Shown: positions 24,130 through 39,235 of the stretch, piece by piece
Layout: the number at the start of each line of letters is the position of its first letter
How positions within the stretch are numbered: position 1 is the stretch's first letter
Assembly (NCBI GenBank): GCA_021234155.1
Contig: JAJEKV010000050.1
Span: forward strand, 2,365,842-2,429,841
Reading direction: 5' to 3'
DNA length: 64,000 nucleotides
Origin: Isoetes taiwanensis
Taxonomy: Eukaryota; Streptophyta; Lycopodiopsida; Isoetales; Isoetaceae
The notes under the pieces: generated by a model
Told to the model about the DNA's origin: nothing
The model's input: only the letters and a program-made list of their open reading frames with translations
Database searches by the model: none
Position numbers and translations under genes: made by a program

Positions 24130-24556
24130 AGGGAAAATTCCAAGTTTGCAGATATTCCAAAAATACCCTCCAAATGAAGAGCATTTTTGAAAATATAGTG
24201 ATATAGTTTTGTTAGCTCCTCAAATACAAAGGTGGCCTTCATGAACATTAGAGATTAGAATAAGATCTTTCCAACAAGGACAAATTCATCTAAATCGGAG
24301 CTGAAATTCACAAGGTATGCTCATTTGAGTTGCTTTTTTGTAACACTTTTTAAAACACTGTAACTTGAAAATTTCAACTCCGTTTTTTACGATTTAGTAC
24401 TTCGGAAAGGCACCTTTTTATTTGATTCATCACAAAAATGTTATTGCCAATTGAACCGAATATCCTGTTTCTAGGGGTATTTTTTGAATATTTGTAAACT
24501 TTTTTTTTTTTTTTTTTGGGAGGGGGGATGGGGTTGGTACATTTGGAATTTTCCCT
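24130..24556. mobile_element. MITE-like element, about 427 bp
   Basis: The left end reads AGGGAAAATTCCAA...ATATTCCAAAAATACCCTCC. The right end is its diverged inverse (AGGGGTATTTTTTGAATATTTG...TTTGGAATTTTCCCT), interrupted by a T-run at about 24497. The flanks TAATTCT and TAATTTT may be a target duplication. Related copies occur at about 46430-46825 and 43330-43560. There is no coding capacity. Confidence 0.7.
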
Positions 24557-25640
24557 TAATTTTATGCCCCTTTCAAAGGCATTTACTATCACACCTTCTA
24601 ATCTTACCAGAGCATAAAATTATTCAAATTATTCTTACAAAAGTCTGACGCCCAGAGAATCGAGCCTCAATTCGATGGACAATTTGCCCCGACAATTTCA
24701 ACTCGTTTACTAAGTCCCATAGCATTTTGCAAAGGTTTGCCTCTCAAATGCTAGTGTTCTTGCAGAAAAGATCCCAAATCTAGGATGTTAGAGAAGGATG
24801 AGGAAAAGGACAAAGGATAAAAGCTGAAGAGTTTTTCAACATGAATAGCTTTCTTGGATGAAAAATGAATGATTATTGTGAAACAAATACAGAGGCTAGA
24901 AGCAAAGCCCTCTTTCCTTGAAGCCATAGAGTGCAAATCTGTTTATTTCCGGGTTGGGTATAAAGATTATCAATCAAGGAAAAGCAAAGGCCGGAAAGAT
25001 GCAAGAGCTTAAGCCTACTATAGTAACCTTCTTCAACTGCTCTACTTCAATTCTCTGATCAGATGGGAGTGTTGTTTCTAACCATGAAACATTTGTCCTG
25101 ATCATAATACTAATCAGCCAACTCATAAAATCATGGATGGCTAAGGAGCTCCTTATTTGAATGAATCGGTGAAGAATAGAGCAAGATTGATTACGGTATG
25201 CCTAAACCATTTCAACCAACCTGAACCAGAAAAAACTCTACGACCATTTTCCAACCATGGAAGCAGAGAAGAATAACTGGCCATATCTTTGCTGCCAATC
25301 ACTCGTACTCTCTAATTTTTAAGGCTTTACAATGGGAAGTCCCTCCATGTTGAATCTCGGCATTTCTTTAAGCTTCTTGGTCAAAATTGTACCTTCTATT
25401 TGGTACGTACACGACGTATTCTATATGCACTCCCTCTAGCCTTAGATCTAGCCTTAGGATTTGTCCTTCGGGCAACCCAAAAAGAACATGATGTTCTCAA
25501 ATCTTTTTCTTTTTTATGTGCACCGGTTTTGTAATGCATGTATCTTTGGAGCATCATGGCATCATTAACTTGATTTGTGATTACCAAATTAGACTAGAAA
25601 AGCTAGTTCAATTCACGTATTCGTGAGGTTAAAGATTGTT
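24557..25640. other. Intergenic sequence, no feature seen
   Basis: No gene, RNA or strong repeat was recognised. ORFs are short and unremarkable. Confidence 0.4.
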
Positions 25641-26208
25641 GAGACATAGAGCCTCTCCACATGCATCGCCACATGGATTTCCATCTTGGCAATCTGCCTA
25701 CATGGCCTAGAGTCATTGGTCATGTCCTAGAGTCATTAGTCGTGTCTCTTAGTCGGTGCATGTGCCTCTTGGAGGCGTATAACTATGTGTCACGGCTGGG
25801 GCTTTTCCAACAAGCCAGCCATCTCTATATATCTTTCAGTTCTATTTTCTTGCCATGGTTAGAGCCTTCAGGCTAATCTTGGAGGCGAACCAACCAAAGA
25901 CCTGCGCATCAGATTCTGCAACCAAGCTTTAGGGTTTTTTGTGTGCTTACTTTACCGCGGCTACAATGATTATTTAAGCTTTGATTTGGGGCCTTATCTT
26001 CAAAAGCAAGTTATTTCTAGAGAATCATCATGGATTATGGATAGAAGAAGCAAATATGGCTACTCCATTTCGGAACAAGGTCATCAATGGAATTGAGGTA
26101 AATTTTGTCGATTTCAAGCATTAATTGAGAGGAGGTGAAGAATTTGAGTGGATTAGAGGGCTAGGTGAACTATTTATATGCAACCAAGAATCCTTGTAAA
26201 GCAAACTT

Positions 26209-26850
26209 ATGGCCATATCTGCAACCTATCAAGCACTATCTCCTGCAACAATGGAAAATTTTGATGAAGATAAATTTTATATTTGGAAGATTCGCATTAA
26301 TTCCTTGCTGCTAGAGAGAGACTTAGTTAAGATTGTAGATGGCACTGAACCTCAACCTGCTGATGCCGATGCTGCAACTAAGTGGGAGCAGCGAGATGCT
26401 AGAGCATGAGCTCTTATTCAGCAATGTCTCAGTGATACTATTGCACTGACTCCTTGCCTTTAAAACTACTAAAGAGATATGGGATTTCTTGGAAAGCATT
26501 TATGACGATAAAGAGAAGTCTACCATGGTGTTCTTGCGCACTGAATTATTGGATCTGATGCTTATAAACAGTAGCAACGTAGTCACTTTTGGCAGTGAAT
26601 ATAATGCTCTACAACAGCAATTATCAGCTATTGGATCTCCCATTGATGTGATCCAAGCTTTACTTAAGGAAGGTGTATTTTTACTTAAGGAGGATGCAAG
26701 ACAGAAAATAAAAAAAAGGTCGTCTGAATCTGCATTCATTGCTCGAAATTAGCCTAGAAGAGAAAGAATTTGTTATTATTGCAAGAAGCATGGTCACCAG
26801 AAAAGAAGAAGAGAGAACGTAAGGGTTTTGGACGTCTAGACTCTTTTAGA
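26209..26850 (+). pseudogene. Ty1/copia Gag remnant
   Basis: It starts MAISATYQALSPATMENF and continues FYIWKIRINSLLLERDLVKI, typical of the first Gag motif ('fdg.ny..W...m...L'). After a TGA at 26407 and a frame change it continues KEIWDFLESIYDDKE and TMVFLRTELLDLML, the usual next block. A degenerate zinc knuckle (CYYCKKHGHQ) lies near 26770-26800 after another stop. This order and spacing match a copia Gag of about 220 residues. It is broken by at least two stops and one frameshift, and no pol follows. Confidence 0.7.
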
Positions 26851-26946
26851 TGAAGTGAGGGCTATATGTGCAACTGCTCAGTGGTGCGCTATGTGCTGAG
26901 TGGCTATTAAGTGGCGCTTAGTGCACATTTATGGTATATAGAGCTA

Positions 26947-26973
26947 TTATGGTATAAATGTGTTATACCATAA
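26947..26973. repeat. Perfect 11-bp inverted repeat, 5-nt loop
   Basis: TTATGGTATAA and TTATACCATAA are separated by ATGTG. It lies in the AT-rich 3' part of the copia relic. Function unknown. Confidence 0.8.
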
Positions 26974-27100
26974 ATGTAATTTATGATTATATACCATCAT
27001 GTATATTTTAGTGCACATATATAAATGGTCTAAATGGTTGGGCTTTTCCAGCCAGCCAGCCATCTCTATATATCTATCAGTTCTATTTTCTTGATCCACG

Positions 27101-30100
27101 TGTCATCAACGTACAGGAGGAGGACAATATTTTTAACATCCAAGAGCCACAATAACAAGAAATACTAATATAGATAGACCTAATGGCGACTAACGACCAA
27201 ACCACTTGTAAATGGGAAGTGAGAACTACTAATTTTCTTGAAGAAATTTCACAAGATTTAAAAGTTCTTTTGTTTATTTAGCTTTTCATTATGTTTTCTA
27301 GTGTTCAACATATAAAGATAAACCTTATAAAAGGTTTTCAATGGCCAATAAGCTCGGAAGCACATTGCTCAACAAGCAGCAAATGGGTGAGAAAAGAAGA
27401 GGCCAAAATGTGTGAATTGAAATTCCAAAATCCACATGCAAAACTACTATGGCAACAAAAGCCATATTCATGCTAATATGATCCAGAAAGCTTCAGCTAG
27501 TAGTACACTGTGAAATTCTGGATTCTTCATGCAGCAGGGGCAAGATCAGGAGGGCTATCATCATCATCGCCATATTTTTCCCAGGGCTCAAATCCGGCAA
27601 CACAGAGCATTTTTGTCTCAGATCTGAGCGCCCATGCGAACAAACAAAAAAGGGTTTAGATTCGGGCCGAGGAAACAAAATAGCGATCTGGTTAAAAAAA
27701 ATAAGCCCATTTACCTGGAGCTTGGAGCCATGGCTTCCATAAACCTGCTGCTTTGCATTGTGACCTCTTAGGTCCGGTTGCGCATTAAAAAAAGAGTAAC
27801 TTGGTTGACGTGGCATGGCACGTGGATAACCATGTTCCCCACAAGCTTCCACACGCTTTTCTTGTGTATAACGTATAACACGAGATTGCTCTCTCTCCCA
27901 TCTGGTTGCCCACATGTAATGTAATGCAATGCAATGTAATGTGAGAAATACATTTCAATGGTAGCATACAAATTGGCCATTCACTACACTAGGGCCAGCT
28001 GTGCCTCGACCACACGAATTTGCCGTCCATAAACATAAAAGACAACGACAAAAAATTTTGTCCATCTGATGATGACATATGCATACATAGAGTGCCCTAC
28101 TCCATTTTTGTTGTAACATGAAATTCAAACATTCCTACTTTTTACATACTTTACATATCTCACACACACACACACACACACACACATCCATCATCCCCGG
28201 CGCCCCCAAAAAAAAACAAGAAAACACCAAATAATAATCACACCTACAGATGCAGACGTGGTCCGATTAACCTAAGGCATAATATCCCCATACATTTCTC
28301 ATCACACAAGCCATGTCATTCCCACTTTTTGGCCACTTGGGGAATTAAGGTATCGTATTCCATCAAAAGAATTGAATTGAATTGAATGAAGCCAACAAGA
28401 ACTTTTGCATTTTAAATACTTTTAAGATGCATTGCTTCGTTTAGAATTGATTGAACCATCTTCCATGCACAAATCTTGAGTGACACTATAATGGGTACTA
28501 GCAAATAAAGCTGAATATATCGGCTATGATTTAATAAAGCAAGGACCCACCATTTTACCAATATTGAATTGAATTGAATTGAATTGATAGTTCACGCCTT
28601 TAAAAGACCCTCGGGTCCATATATAAGGAGATTGTTGCAATATTCTGTCACTAACATTCAAACAAAATAATGACAATTAAGATGAAAAATTTTGTTGGTT
28701 TTTGCAATGTCTAATAATTCTAGCAACTCTTCGCGTTGCAATAAAAATGTTTTCCCTTCGAAAGCATAGTGTTAGTCATTACAATTTCCTTCAAACATAA
28801 TAACAGGGTGCTTTGTATCTTATTACACACTCTCACCTATGGGCATTGGTAGGATCTTTTCGCAAAGAATGCCCACAATATCTTGGTTGAATTATCATTG
28901 TTCCTCCCATCAAGTTCTTGTGGAGGTTACGAAGCTCCAAATCTCAAGTATTAAATATGATATTTAACATCTAGAACTTCTTGTTTTATCTTCCAACAAA
29001 ATCAAAGTCATAAAAGAACTTAGTATGGAAGCCATCAATCTAGTCTTTCCACGCGAATCGCAATACAAGTCAAGTTCGATGTCAGTCTTTGGATTTAGTG
29101 CATAGATATTTCAATAATGCAATTCAATAACATAAAATAGAACTCTATAGTCCACCCTTTCATGCCTATTGATCCTTAGCCATATGTGTGATGGACTACT
29201 ATGTAGAAGCAAATAGAACAATAGGATAGTAAAACCAAATTGAACACTAAAATAGGCAATAGAAACACATTTGGGGGGTGGGGCAAATATTTCTTTCACA
29301 TGGCCTCCTAGGTCTTTGCTTGGCATGCTGCAATAAACTTTGCAAATATCTCATTAAAAGCTATAATAAGCTTTTCCACATCCCCTGTACTCTAAATTGT
29401 CCAATTTTACCTCTAAAGCTACAAGATCTGGCGATACTTCTTGATGAGAGTAGTCATAGCTTTCAAAAATGCTTTTTTCAAAAGATTTGATCCTTTAAGA
29501 GGTTTAACATAAAGGCAGCTTTGTAGAAGTATGTAGCACCATCAAGACTACAATGGAGACAAAGCAAGTTGGGAGACATGCGAAAGAGGCGGTGGTGTTC
29601 AAGGTATATATATACAAATATTGGTAAGATACACGAGGATGGTAATGGTCATTGAGGACATTAAATTAACAATGGAAAATTTGCCAACATTGAGAATAAC
29701 TACTGAGCTAATTTTTGGCAAGGTTTTAGCAAAGCACAAGAGCCAGAATGTGAAAAATATTGCTCCAAAAACAAGTCCAACAAATGCTGCATTCTATGTT
29801 GACTTAAAAAATGAAAATAAAGGTATGTTTATATCCCCTAATTGTTGTGGTGAGATTTAGAACACTATAAGAGAGGGGATCACACAGATGACGAACCAAA
29901 TCACTACTTTTCTAACACCACAGGCAATCACTCCGAACAGTCGGAGTCAACCATATAAAAAACTATGTGAAAGCTGGTTAACAAGGACTACCACCACATT
30001 TGTTGACTATTGAATTACAGCTTTCCCTTGCAATTATTTACACATTTCTGAATGCCATGTAAATATCTGACATGCATGTTCTGGTGACAGTTAAATTTAA

Positions 30101-30204
30101 ATACAATTGCTATAGTCTGCTGGCAAGATAAGCTGAAGATTGAACAGCTAATATACATTCACAGCATATGACACAATTGCGCAAAGTGCAATTTTTCAAT
30201 CAAC
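27101..30204. other. Intergenic region downstream of the host gene
   Basis: A (CA)n tract lies at about 28158-28186 and a (GAATT)n tract at about 28563-28588; a shorter GAATT run is near 28370. At 29621-29860 a short frame ends in PNCCGEI, which could be a copia Gag scrap, but I cannot support it. No other gene is recognised. The 3' UTR of the minus-strand gene should lie just below 30205. Confidence 0.4.
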
Positions 30205-33200
30205 CTACAAGGTATGCTCATCAGTTGGTACAACTTGTGACTCTTGTGATGTATATTCCTTGCTTGCTTCAACACGTGAATTGCTGGTTTCCAACTCTAC
30301 TGGCTCATCTGTTTTGCTATTAATGGCCTTTCGTAACTGATCAAGGGCACTGATGTAACTCATAATTTTCTGTTCAACATCAACCAATGACCTACAAGCA
30401 AACATAAATCCAAAGGAAATTTAGACACAACTAGAGCAGAAATGCTATGAGATGTAGCGCCATTCTTCGTGAGTTCAATCAACCATCACTACCGAGGGGA
30501 TGGAAAGTACATCAAATGTATGCTAAATATGTAACAGACATGCTAGTGGCAAAAGGCACTTGGTTAGTGCTTCTCAATATTGGAATAAGGCTTGCATGCA
30601 ATGACCAGCTATATGGAACCCCATATGTAAGCGGCATTGATATTACCTGTCTTTCCCTAGAAGGGGCTGCAGTTCCCTCGCCAACTTCTCCATGATATCC
30701 AAACCTCTTAGAGCCTGCATAAAACGCAAATAGAATTTGTAAGATGACGAATGAGACATTCACATGAAGAACTCTAGTACAATATCAATACACTTTGACT
30801 GCAAACATTCTTCAAATTGCTAAAACATGTGCCAACTTCTGCTGCGCATCTATATAGAGCGCTTGTGCAATAGGTCAACGTATACGGATGTCAAGTATAG
30901 GCCCTGGGCTTGCACGAAAAAAATGGAAATGTATTGAACCAGTCCAGAAACGTTTCCTTGCAAATGAGCTTGGGGTTAAAGCTCAAATGCCATATCCGAT
31001 CATGCTGGCAGAAAGAAACAGGCATGATGCCTTTAGAAGGTGAGGCAAGTTTCCAGTTTATCATGTTTGTGCATATAGTTCAATTCCCGTCTTTTCAGAT
31101 GACTGCCATCATGCAGAGCTATAGAGGAAACAAAGGAAAATGGATGGTATCAAGAGGTCATGTTATGGTTGAAACGTTGGGATATAACAATGGCTGTCTT
31201 ACCTAAGAGTTATTGATAAACTGTGGGCATTTGGAATATAATAATGGCTGGCTTACCTACACAAGCTGAAGGAGTTAGAGTAAAGGTGTTAGAGAGCAGT
31301 GTGAGCAAACGCAAAAAGTAAGATGGCTTTCTACAAAAATGAGATAAATCCTAGATTGTTTATACAGCTTCTCTCGACAGTATCTTTTAGACCATTTTGC
31401 AAAATGTCTCTCAACATTTCATTTGTAGGATGCCCATCACCTCCAAGTCGAATGTGGCCAATGGTATAAGATTCCTGAAACACAACGGACATGTGGTTCC
31501 AAAGAGTTGGAGATGAGCACCACATTCTTCTAGATTGCATATGAGGTATATGCGATCGTCATGGCATTCATAGTACTGATTCTCCCGATGTCTAATACTC
31601 TATTACAGATCCATCAGAAAAACTAACTGCATTTCTTAAAGTAATAACATAAATGCGCACATCTATCCTGAATGATAAAACCAAGCTATAAGGTTCTGAA
31701 TCTTTCTTTATCGTCCCGTCGACTGTAGGGTCTTTATAAGATTGTCAATATATATTTTCTATTTCTAAAACAAACAGTGAGAAAAAACAGACACAAGCCG
31801 CTAGCGGAACACTTACTTGATTTTTGGCATGAATGTACTTATCCTCATACATTTTTTGCTGAATGCTGCCTTCAGATGCTGTTAATTGCTCAGATGCTGC
31901 ATTCTCAACACTTGTCTCACTGCCAATTTCCATAAGAAGGTATGCATTCAACAAACAAACAAATAAGCGCGAGCACGAGATATGATGTCTCTTGGAAAAG
32001 AACCAAGATAGCTTGATGTATAGAAGCTGATAAGTTGACACGGCATACATTATCAAATCATTGTAGGAAAGGGTTCTAGGAATAATGGCTAACCTCTTTG
32101 GAAAAGCCCTCACTTTTTCCTGCAATGACTTTAACTGGTCCAAAAGAAGCTTCAATTCCTCCTAAACACACAAAACCACAAGTTTATTTTTCAAAAGCAA
32201 TACATTGACTGCACAAATAATGGGACATTGACACTGTTGGCAGACTCAGGATGCCTACAAGAGAAGTCAATGGATCTGAAGAATATCCTATAGATGATTT
32301 ATCTTTTAATACTTGAACGGGAATCCATAATTTTAGTTTACTTTTGCATTACTGCAGTAAGCTGAAGAAGAAAGCAATCACCATCAGAACATATTCACAT
32401 CATTTCAGCATCGTTTAGCATACATTGTGAAGTATCCATTGAGCACTTTAAGAGTACGATTCAGAAACTTAGCAAATGTGCCTGTTATGGTACTTCTTGA
32501 ATCCAAGTACTGGCTCGAAGCAGAGATTCACAACCAACAAGTTACCTTTCTTAAGTTAAAAATGATAATGGTGTCCTGGAATAAAATATGGAACCAATGG
32601 TTTATGAAAATAAAATAAATGTTGAAGTGGCTGATAATTGGTCAATTGAATATCTCCCCGACGCCATTACTTGGATGGAAGTACCATAACAGTGCCAGCC
32701 AGAACACTCCACCTAATCACCACAACTTCCATGGTCTAGACGTGACACATTACTTCCATGGAGCTGCAATTGGAAACAACTAGATAAGATGAAAGAAAAC
32801 TGTGTCTTCCCCTGCACATGAATGGTTCTTCATCTTGCAGAGATATCTTTCTGGATACATAGAGTAAAATCTGCATGGAAGGGAAGCTGTCCAATGAAAA
32901 GCACTAAAGTTTTTCTAGGACGGAATTAGGATTCTCTACTAATGTACAAGACCCGTGCCACAGTTGAACATAACAAGTTAAATCTCCACAGACATGATGG
33001 AAAGATGTGCTAACAATACCAGATGATATGCTAGATTTGTAGAGCCAATAAAAAGGAACCTTGTCCTTGCATCATCAATAACATGCCTGCAGAAGACGAG
33101 GGTCAATAATACATTTCATTATTTCCAAATGCATTCCTCACAAAACCTATAGAACTATGCGAAATAACCTTCCCTGAATGAGTGTTACTTGTAAGCAAGA

Positions 33201-36200
33201 AGATATGATTAATGTTAGCTAGTTGCACCTGTGCTACAATATATGAAGTGGAGACATGTAACAAGAAATTAAAAGTAAGTGGTTACAAAGCTGAATCTTC
33301 TATAGCTAGCAGATGCAGCAGCAGTGGTAAGAACGTACGCCACTTCATTGTTCATTTCTTCATTGACAGTAGATTGCAGGCGCCACATATCTTCAAGAAA
33401 ATCCATCCATGTACTTAACACTCCAGTTTCTGTCGCCCTTGCTGTCTTTGAATGTGACAGTTGTTCTTCCTACAAGCAAAAAAAATTATTCTCCAATAAA
33501 GCTACCTCTCACTTACAACTCTGAACACAAATTAAAACCAGCAATGCTACCTCACTCACAGATTATGACAATAACGCAAGATAAAAGGCACCATAACCAT
33601 ATCAAACACACTCATGTTACCCCTGTATTATTGTTTTCAGCTTCACGTCTGGATCAGAAACCTGGTCGCAGCTTGGGACATGTTTTGTGATGTATACCAA
33701 TTGCATAAAAGGGGTTAACATCATCTTAAAATGTTATATGACATTAAGATGGAAAGGATGGGTTAAAGAGAAAATTATTGGCAGACTCTGAAGAAATGCA
33801 TAAGGTAGAATGAACTTGTATAGATGAGAAATAAATTCTATGAATATCTACACTGTGGAGCAGTCGATTACTGAGCGACACTTCATATATAGCATGAGGG
33901 TTAACTACTGTGGGCAGTGCCCCAACGTTTCCTACTCTCAAAAGACCTGCGAAATATGTCCCTCAAAGGAAGTTGAGGATGAACACCACTTTCATATAGA
34001 TTCCCTGCCTATGAGACAGCCGAGAACGACTTCACATTCAAGATACAGATTTATTACATGTATATGCTATTTTGCAGTTACTCTCAAAGGGACTTGCAGG
34101 ATTTCTCTGGAGATAAAATTCTCCTGCAGGGTTGGACTCACTTGTAACTCTTTCTTCGAGAGTCTGTTTATGTGTTTATGAGCATGCATGTTGGTACTTA
34201 GCATTCTTTGACCGCGTGGATTGGCGGTGGCGATGGCGGTAGCGGCAAAGTGAGTCGGGACAGCCCGACTGAGCGTCGATGACAATTTTTTATGTCGACG
34301 ACCACCTTTTACCAATTTTTGGTGTCGACTACCACCTTTCACTTTCCACTTTTTGACGTTATTTACGTTGTTTGATTTTCGGGCCTGGCTCGTTCATCAA
34401 CCATAGCGGCAACTTCGTCACCATTCTAGCCTCCCGACATGTCTGTTCAAGACTCTCTGACCCCGATAGACACCCCAGTTCAATCACCTACTGGGTGCAA
34501 TGCAGGAGTTGGCACCCCCTATTCACCCACTGCTGGGCCAGACATAATGGCCGAAATCTCTAATAGACATCTGAGTGAAATGCTTGACAGGTTGCTCAGA
34601 ATTGAAACAGAACTGGTAAGCCTGAAGGCTAAGGTGGTAGAGCAGGACTCTAGAATAATGAGTTTGAAAGCCACTGTGGCGGAGCAAGAGAAGGAAATTA
34701 TCAGCATCAAAGTACAGTCAAATCAGATTGACAAAATTGAGGAATTACAGACTGTTATTAAGGAACAACAGGCAGAAACTAATAAGTGGGTTGAAGTTAA
34801 AAAGCACAGACCTACTGAACCATTAAATGATATGAAAACACCATTTCAGCCCCTTTAGAAGAAGGGAAAAGGAGAGCCCATAAAGTTCACAATATCAGAG
34901 TTACAGGATTGAAGGATTTAATTTGTCCAGCATAATCTTGATATCCAAGATCATGAAATTGATAGATCCTGGAAGGTGATCAATGGAACTCGCAGTCCAG
35001 CATTGATTATATGCTTTCGGTCAGCAAAAGCGAGGCTGGAAGCTTTGAAAAAGAGGAGGAACTTGCAGAAATTCCCAGATATCTTCATGGATGAAGATTT
35101 AACCATGATACAAGTGGTAAGTGGGTTGTTTATCGGGATGGCCGAGTGATCATCAGGGATAAGCGTCCCAAATAGGGATTGAGGGTCTATGAGACCACAG
35201 GCCCGTTATCACTGGCAGTCTGGAGTTGCAATGGGAAATTATGGAATTAGCCTGCAGATTTTATGGATGTCATAAAAGAGAAAGATATCATTTTTCTTAC
35301 AGAAACATGGGAATTGGAAGAAGAAGGCGGGTACTTATGGGAATCGGTGTATAGGAAGATTCCACCAAATAAAGACATTTTCAAAGGCTCAGGTAGGGTA
35401 GGAGTTCTATTTCGCAAGAATCTTGCAAAGACATTACAGGTAGTGAAAAAGGATGATAAAGCAAGTTTTATTTGGATGAAGCTCTCTAGATCTCCATGTC
35501 GAGATCTATATATTGCAGCATGCTATTTTCCTCCTAAAGGCTCGGAATATACAGATCAGGAAATATAAAAAGGAGCCTCCCCATACCAAGCACTCTATAT
35601 GGATATTGCGGAATTTTCCACTTTTGGAGATGTGATTTTGGTTGGTGATTTTAATGAGCGAACAAGAGATGAACACCTCAATGATTTTAGCTCCGAATGA
35701 ACAGGTATAGCAAGAACATCTGCTGATATAAGAGAAAATGCACCCATAACTGAATATGGACGCCATCTTTTGAATCTTGGGCAGATTCATAACCTGATTA
35801 TATACAACGGGCTCCTCCCATGGCCTGATTCTGCCAAATACACATGTTTTCCACACAAAGGTGGAAATAGTGTTGTGGACTATCTTATTGGTTATCCTGA
35901 CTTCATATGTGAGATCGATTCTTTCTATGTTGATAAGAGACCTGCAAAAGAAGATCATGTTCCTTTGGTTTTTACCATTAAATCACCAAATACTCAAGTA
36001 GAAACAAAACCAATCGGTAGGATACTTGATTATCATTTTGAGTTTGATCACTGCATGGACACAGTTTATAATGCTGTCTTCAATTCTTACCTTCAAGGTA
36101 TTGAGGAAAGGGGCTCACTAGAGAACAAAGCGGCGCTTCTATCTCACGCCATGCTAGAAGCTTCTAAAGGTTGCTTTCCATATTCTGTCAGGGAATGCAA

Positions 36201-39191
36201 AGAACAGCGGGCAAAAGTTGGGTCTATGCCTCAAAATGGCTGGTATGACCAGGATTGTAAAACATTGCACAGGAAGTTGAAACGTGCTTTGAACTTCAGC
36301 CCTGATATAGTACCAGAAATTAAAGCTGAGTATAAAAGATTGACACGGGGCAAAAAGAGGGCACATGCTAAATCTTCTTTATAGTAATGCTTCTGGGCAG
36401 TTTTGGAGGAAATTGTCAGCTAGAAAATCAGATTGTCCTTGAAAAGATCTAGTGGTATGGTCAGCCAACAGTCCTCTCAGGATGAGCTAGATCCGAGGCC
36501 TCAAGCTCTTTTTTATGGTCTCTCTCATTGAAAGGGCCATACAAAAGTTAAACACAGGGAAAGCAAAAGATTGTGAAGAATTACAAGCTGAAATGATTAT
36601 ACATGGGGCTAAGACATTGGCACCAGTGGTTGCAGATTTGTTTAATGAAGCTATTTGCATTGGTTTCCCGCTGGTTTGGTCAAATAATGTTATAAAGCCT
36701 ATCCATAAGGCGGGCGATTCTACGAATCCTATTAATTATCGCCTAATTATGATTAGGCATGTGATGGCAAAACTGTATGAATCCACCTTGGAAATGGTCC
36801 TTAGTGATTTTGCAGAAAATCACAGCCTTAGCGCCAAGGAACAAGCTAGTTTCAGGAAAACCTTTTCCACAATTGATCATATTTTTCCTTTGAGGGCAAT
36901 CATTGAGGAAGCAAAGGCAAGAAAAAGTAAAGTTTATTGCTGTTTTGTTGATTTCCATAAAGCCTTTGATACTGTTCCTCGGAACAGGTTGTTTCAGAGG
37001 CTCAAAATGTTGGGGCTTTCTCATGAGCTGATCTGGGCAGTGTTGACATTATATGAGAATGTAATAGGTAGAGTGAAAATAGATGGGATGGGCAGTTTTC
37101 AGAGGAGATTTTCAGTACAATTGGGGTTAAACAAGGGTGTCCCCTCTCTCCTACTCTATTTGGCCTTTACATTGACGAGCTTGAAAACTTTGTTCATTCC
37201 TTAGGCGGAGAAGGCTCCATGCTTGCTCAGGAATGCATTCCAATTTTGCTTTATGCAGATGATGTGGTTCTAATCTCACCATCTCCTCAAGGGCTCCAAA
37301 AACATTTGGCTGCCCTAGAAGCCTTTTACAAAGATAGAGAGCTGCAAGTAAATCTCTACAAGGCCAAAGTGATGGTACTTAATGCCTCTTGGAAAAATTG
37401 GAAAAATAACTCTTTTACTTTCCAAGGACAGCTGTAGAAATTGTTTCTACATACACCTACTTGGTTGTGGAGTTTGCGGGCCCTCTTTTCAGATTGAGGG
37501 AGGCTGGTCAGGCAAGGATTGCAAAAGGATATGCTTCTCTTGTACAGCTAGAAAAACAGTGCTACCAACTCAATTTCCAAGATGTTCATACAAAGCTCTA
37601 CCTGTTCGACAGTTGGTGAAGCCGGCAGCTTTATATGGTGCACAAATATGGAGAGTTGACCTACGAGCCGATGACTGGGGTCAACTAGAGAGGCTCCAAA
37701 TTTCTCTTCTTTCTAGAATGATTAGAAGCAAACATTCTGTACCCCATGATATAATGCTTGCTGAATTTAATGCGAAACCTCTGAAGGTTGAAATTGCCTT
37801 TTAAACAGTGACTTATTTACATAAGTTACACCGTTTTGGACAGTCACAAGAAGGTCAAAAAAGACTTCCCTGGTTGGCATATGTGTCGTCTAAAACATTG
37901 GCAGACCATGGTAAGCGCTGTTCTCAAGTAAACAGTAAAGGAAAAACATAAGCAGTCCTTCAAAAGAGAAAACAAGTCTGGCATCACTTTATACTTTGGG
38001 CCCGTGGCCAAGAAGACAAATGTCTCTTAACTTCATTTGTTTTAGTTTTCTTTTTCCTTTTTTAAACAATATTTCCAGGTGGCTGCAAATGCGCCCCTAG
38101 CTGGACATGATTGATGTATATATGGCTTCATAGACCCAAGCGGTCTTTCGTAGATGTTAATATAATCTTTCTTTCAAGGACGTTTAAATTGTTTGAAGAG
38201 ATGGGTTTCTCTATGGGAAATATCCGACCTTTTCAATACAGTATAGTGGATAATAGTCTGAATTTTACTCAACAAGAAGTTAATCAGCTTATACAACATG
38301 ACTTGGAGTGTCTTTATGTTTCAAATACATGGGTAAATCCCATCAAAGATCTGCCTGCTAAAAAGAAATTCTATAAGGATAACTTCCTAAATATATCAGC
38401 AGATGGTTTCATCGTAAGGCCTGGATATTTGGATATTGATCTGCCGAATAAAGTGAGATACTCTATGGGGCAGTTTAGAGTGTCATCTCACCAGTTGGAG
38501 ATTGAGGTTGGTAGGGCGAAAAATATTATCCATGAAGATCGGAAATGCCCAATGTGCGATCTAAATATGGTTGAGTCAGAAGAACATTTTATTTTTGCCT
38601 GCCCAACCTACTACATTATTAGAGGCAGATATCATTGTCTTTTTAGAGACCCCACATCTCTACAACAGCTGGTAGAATATTACGATCAGAAATGTGTATC
38701 TCATTTTGCATATGAACTATCTCTAGAAAGGAGAAATATTCTCAAGCAAAAGAATCCAATGGGCCTGAAGCAAACAGAAATAACTGATTTCTTTTCATCC
38801 GAGTCAAACAATGATAAGATGGTAATGGAGTCATCACAGAAGAGAAAGTATCCTGAACCCTAAAGGGGTGACTTTGGCACTGTCTAAGAAGATAAAATGA
38901 TCAGCAGCCATGATACATAAAAGGTCTTTCCAGAAGAGACCAAGCATCAAGCATCACAGCAGATCAAGAAGGGGTATTATGAATTACTTTACAGCATTCA
39001 CAGGAACGAATGGGCTATCTCCATCAAACCCTATCTAAGCAGATTCTTAGATTTTCACTATAAGTTTTTGTTTAACTTAATATTTTTGTTTGCATACTTT
39101 AGATAACAGGAGGGTTTTCCTCTTGGAGGTCTTGAATTCTGTATGTATTATGGTCTCATAGACCCTTCGGGTCTTACGTAGACGTTAATAA

Positions 39192-39235
<44 letters not shown>

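Larger units (their letters stand above)
25798..27100 (+). mobile_element. Ty1/copia relic bounded by a direct repeat of about 58 bp
   Basis: The phrase 'gggcttttccaacaagccagccatctctatatatct...' at 25798-25857 recurs as 'gggcttttccagccagccagcc...' at 27041-27098. Between them lies a gag remnant. The repeats are probably pieces of the two LTRs, the 3' one truncated. No protease, integrase or RT is present, so the element has lost its pol region. Confidence 0.5.

Noticed and set aside
29621-29860. 79-residue ORF ending PNCCGEI, considered a copia Gag zinc knuckle
   Set aside because: Only two of the four zinc ligands are present and no other Gag motif is readable, so not supported as a feature.
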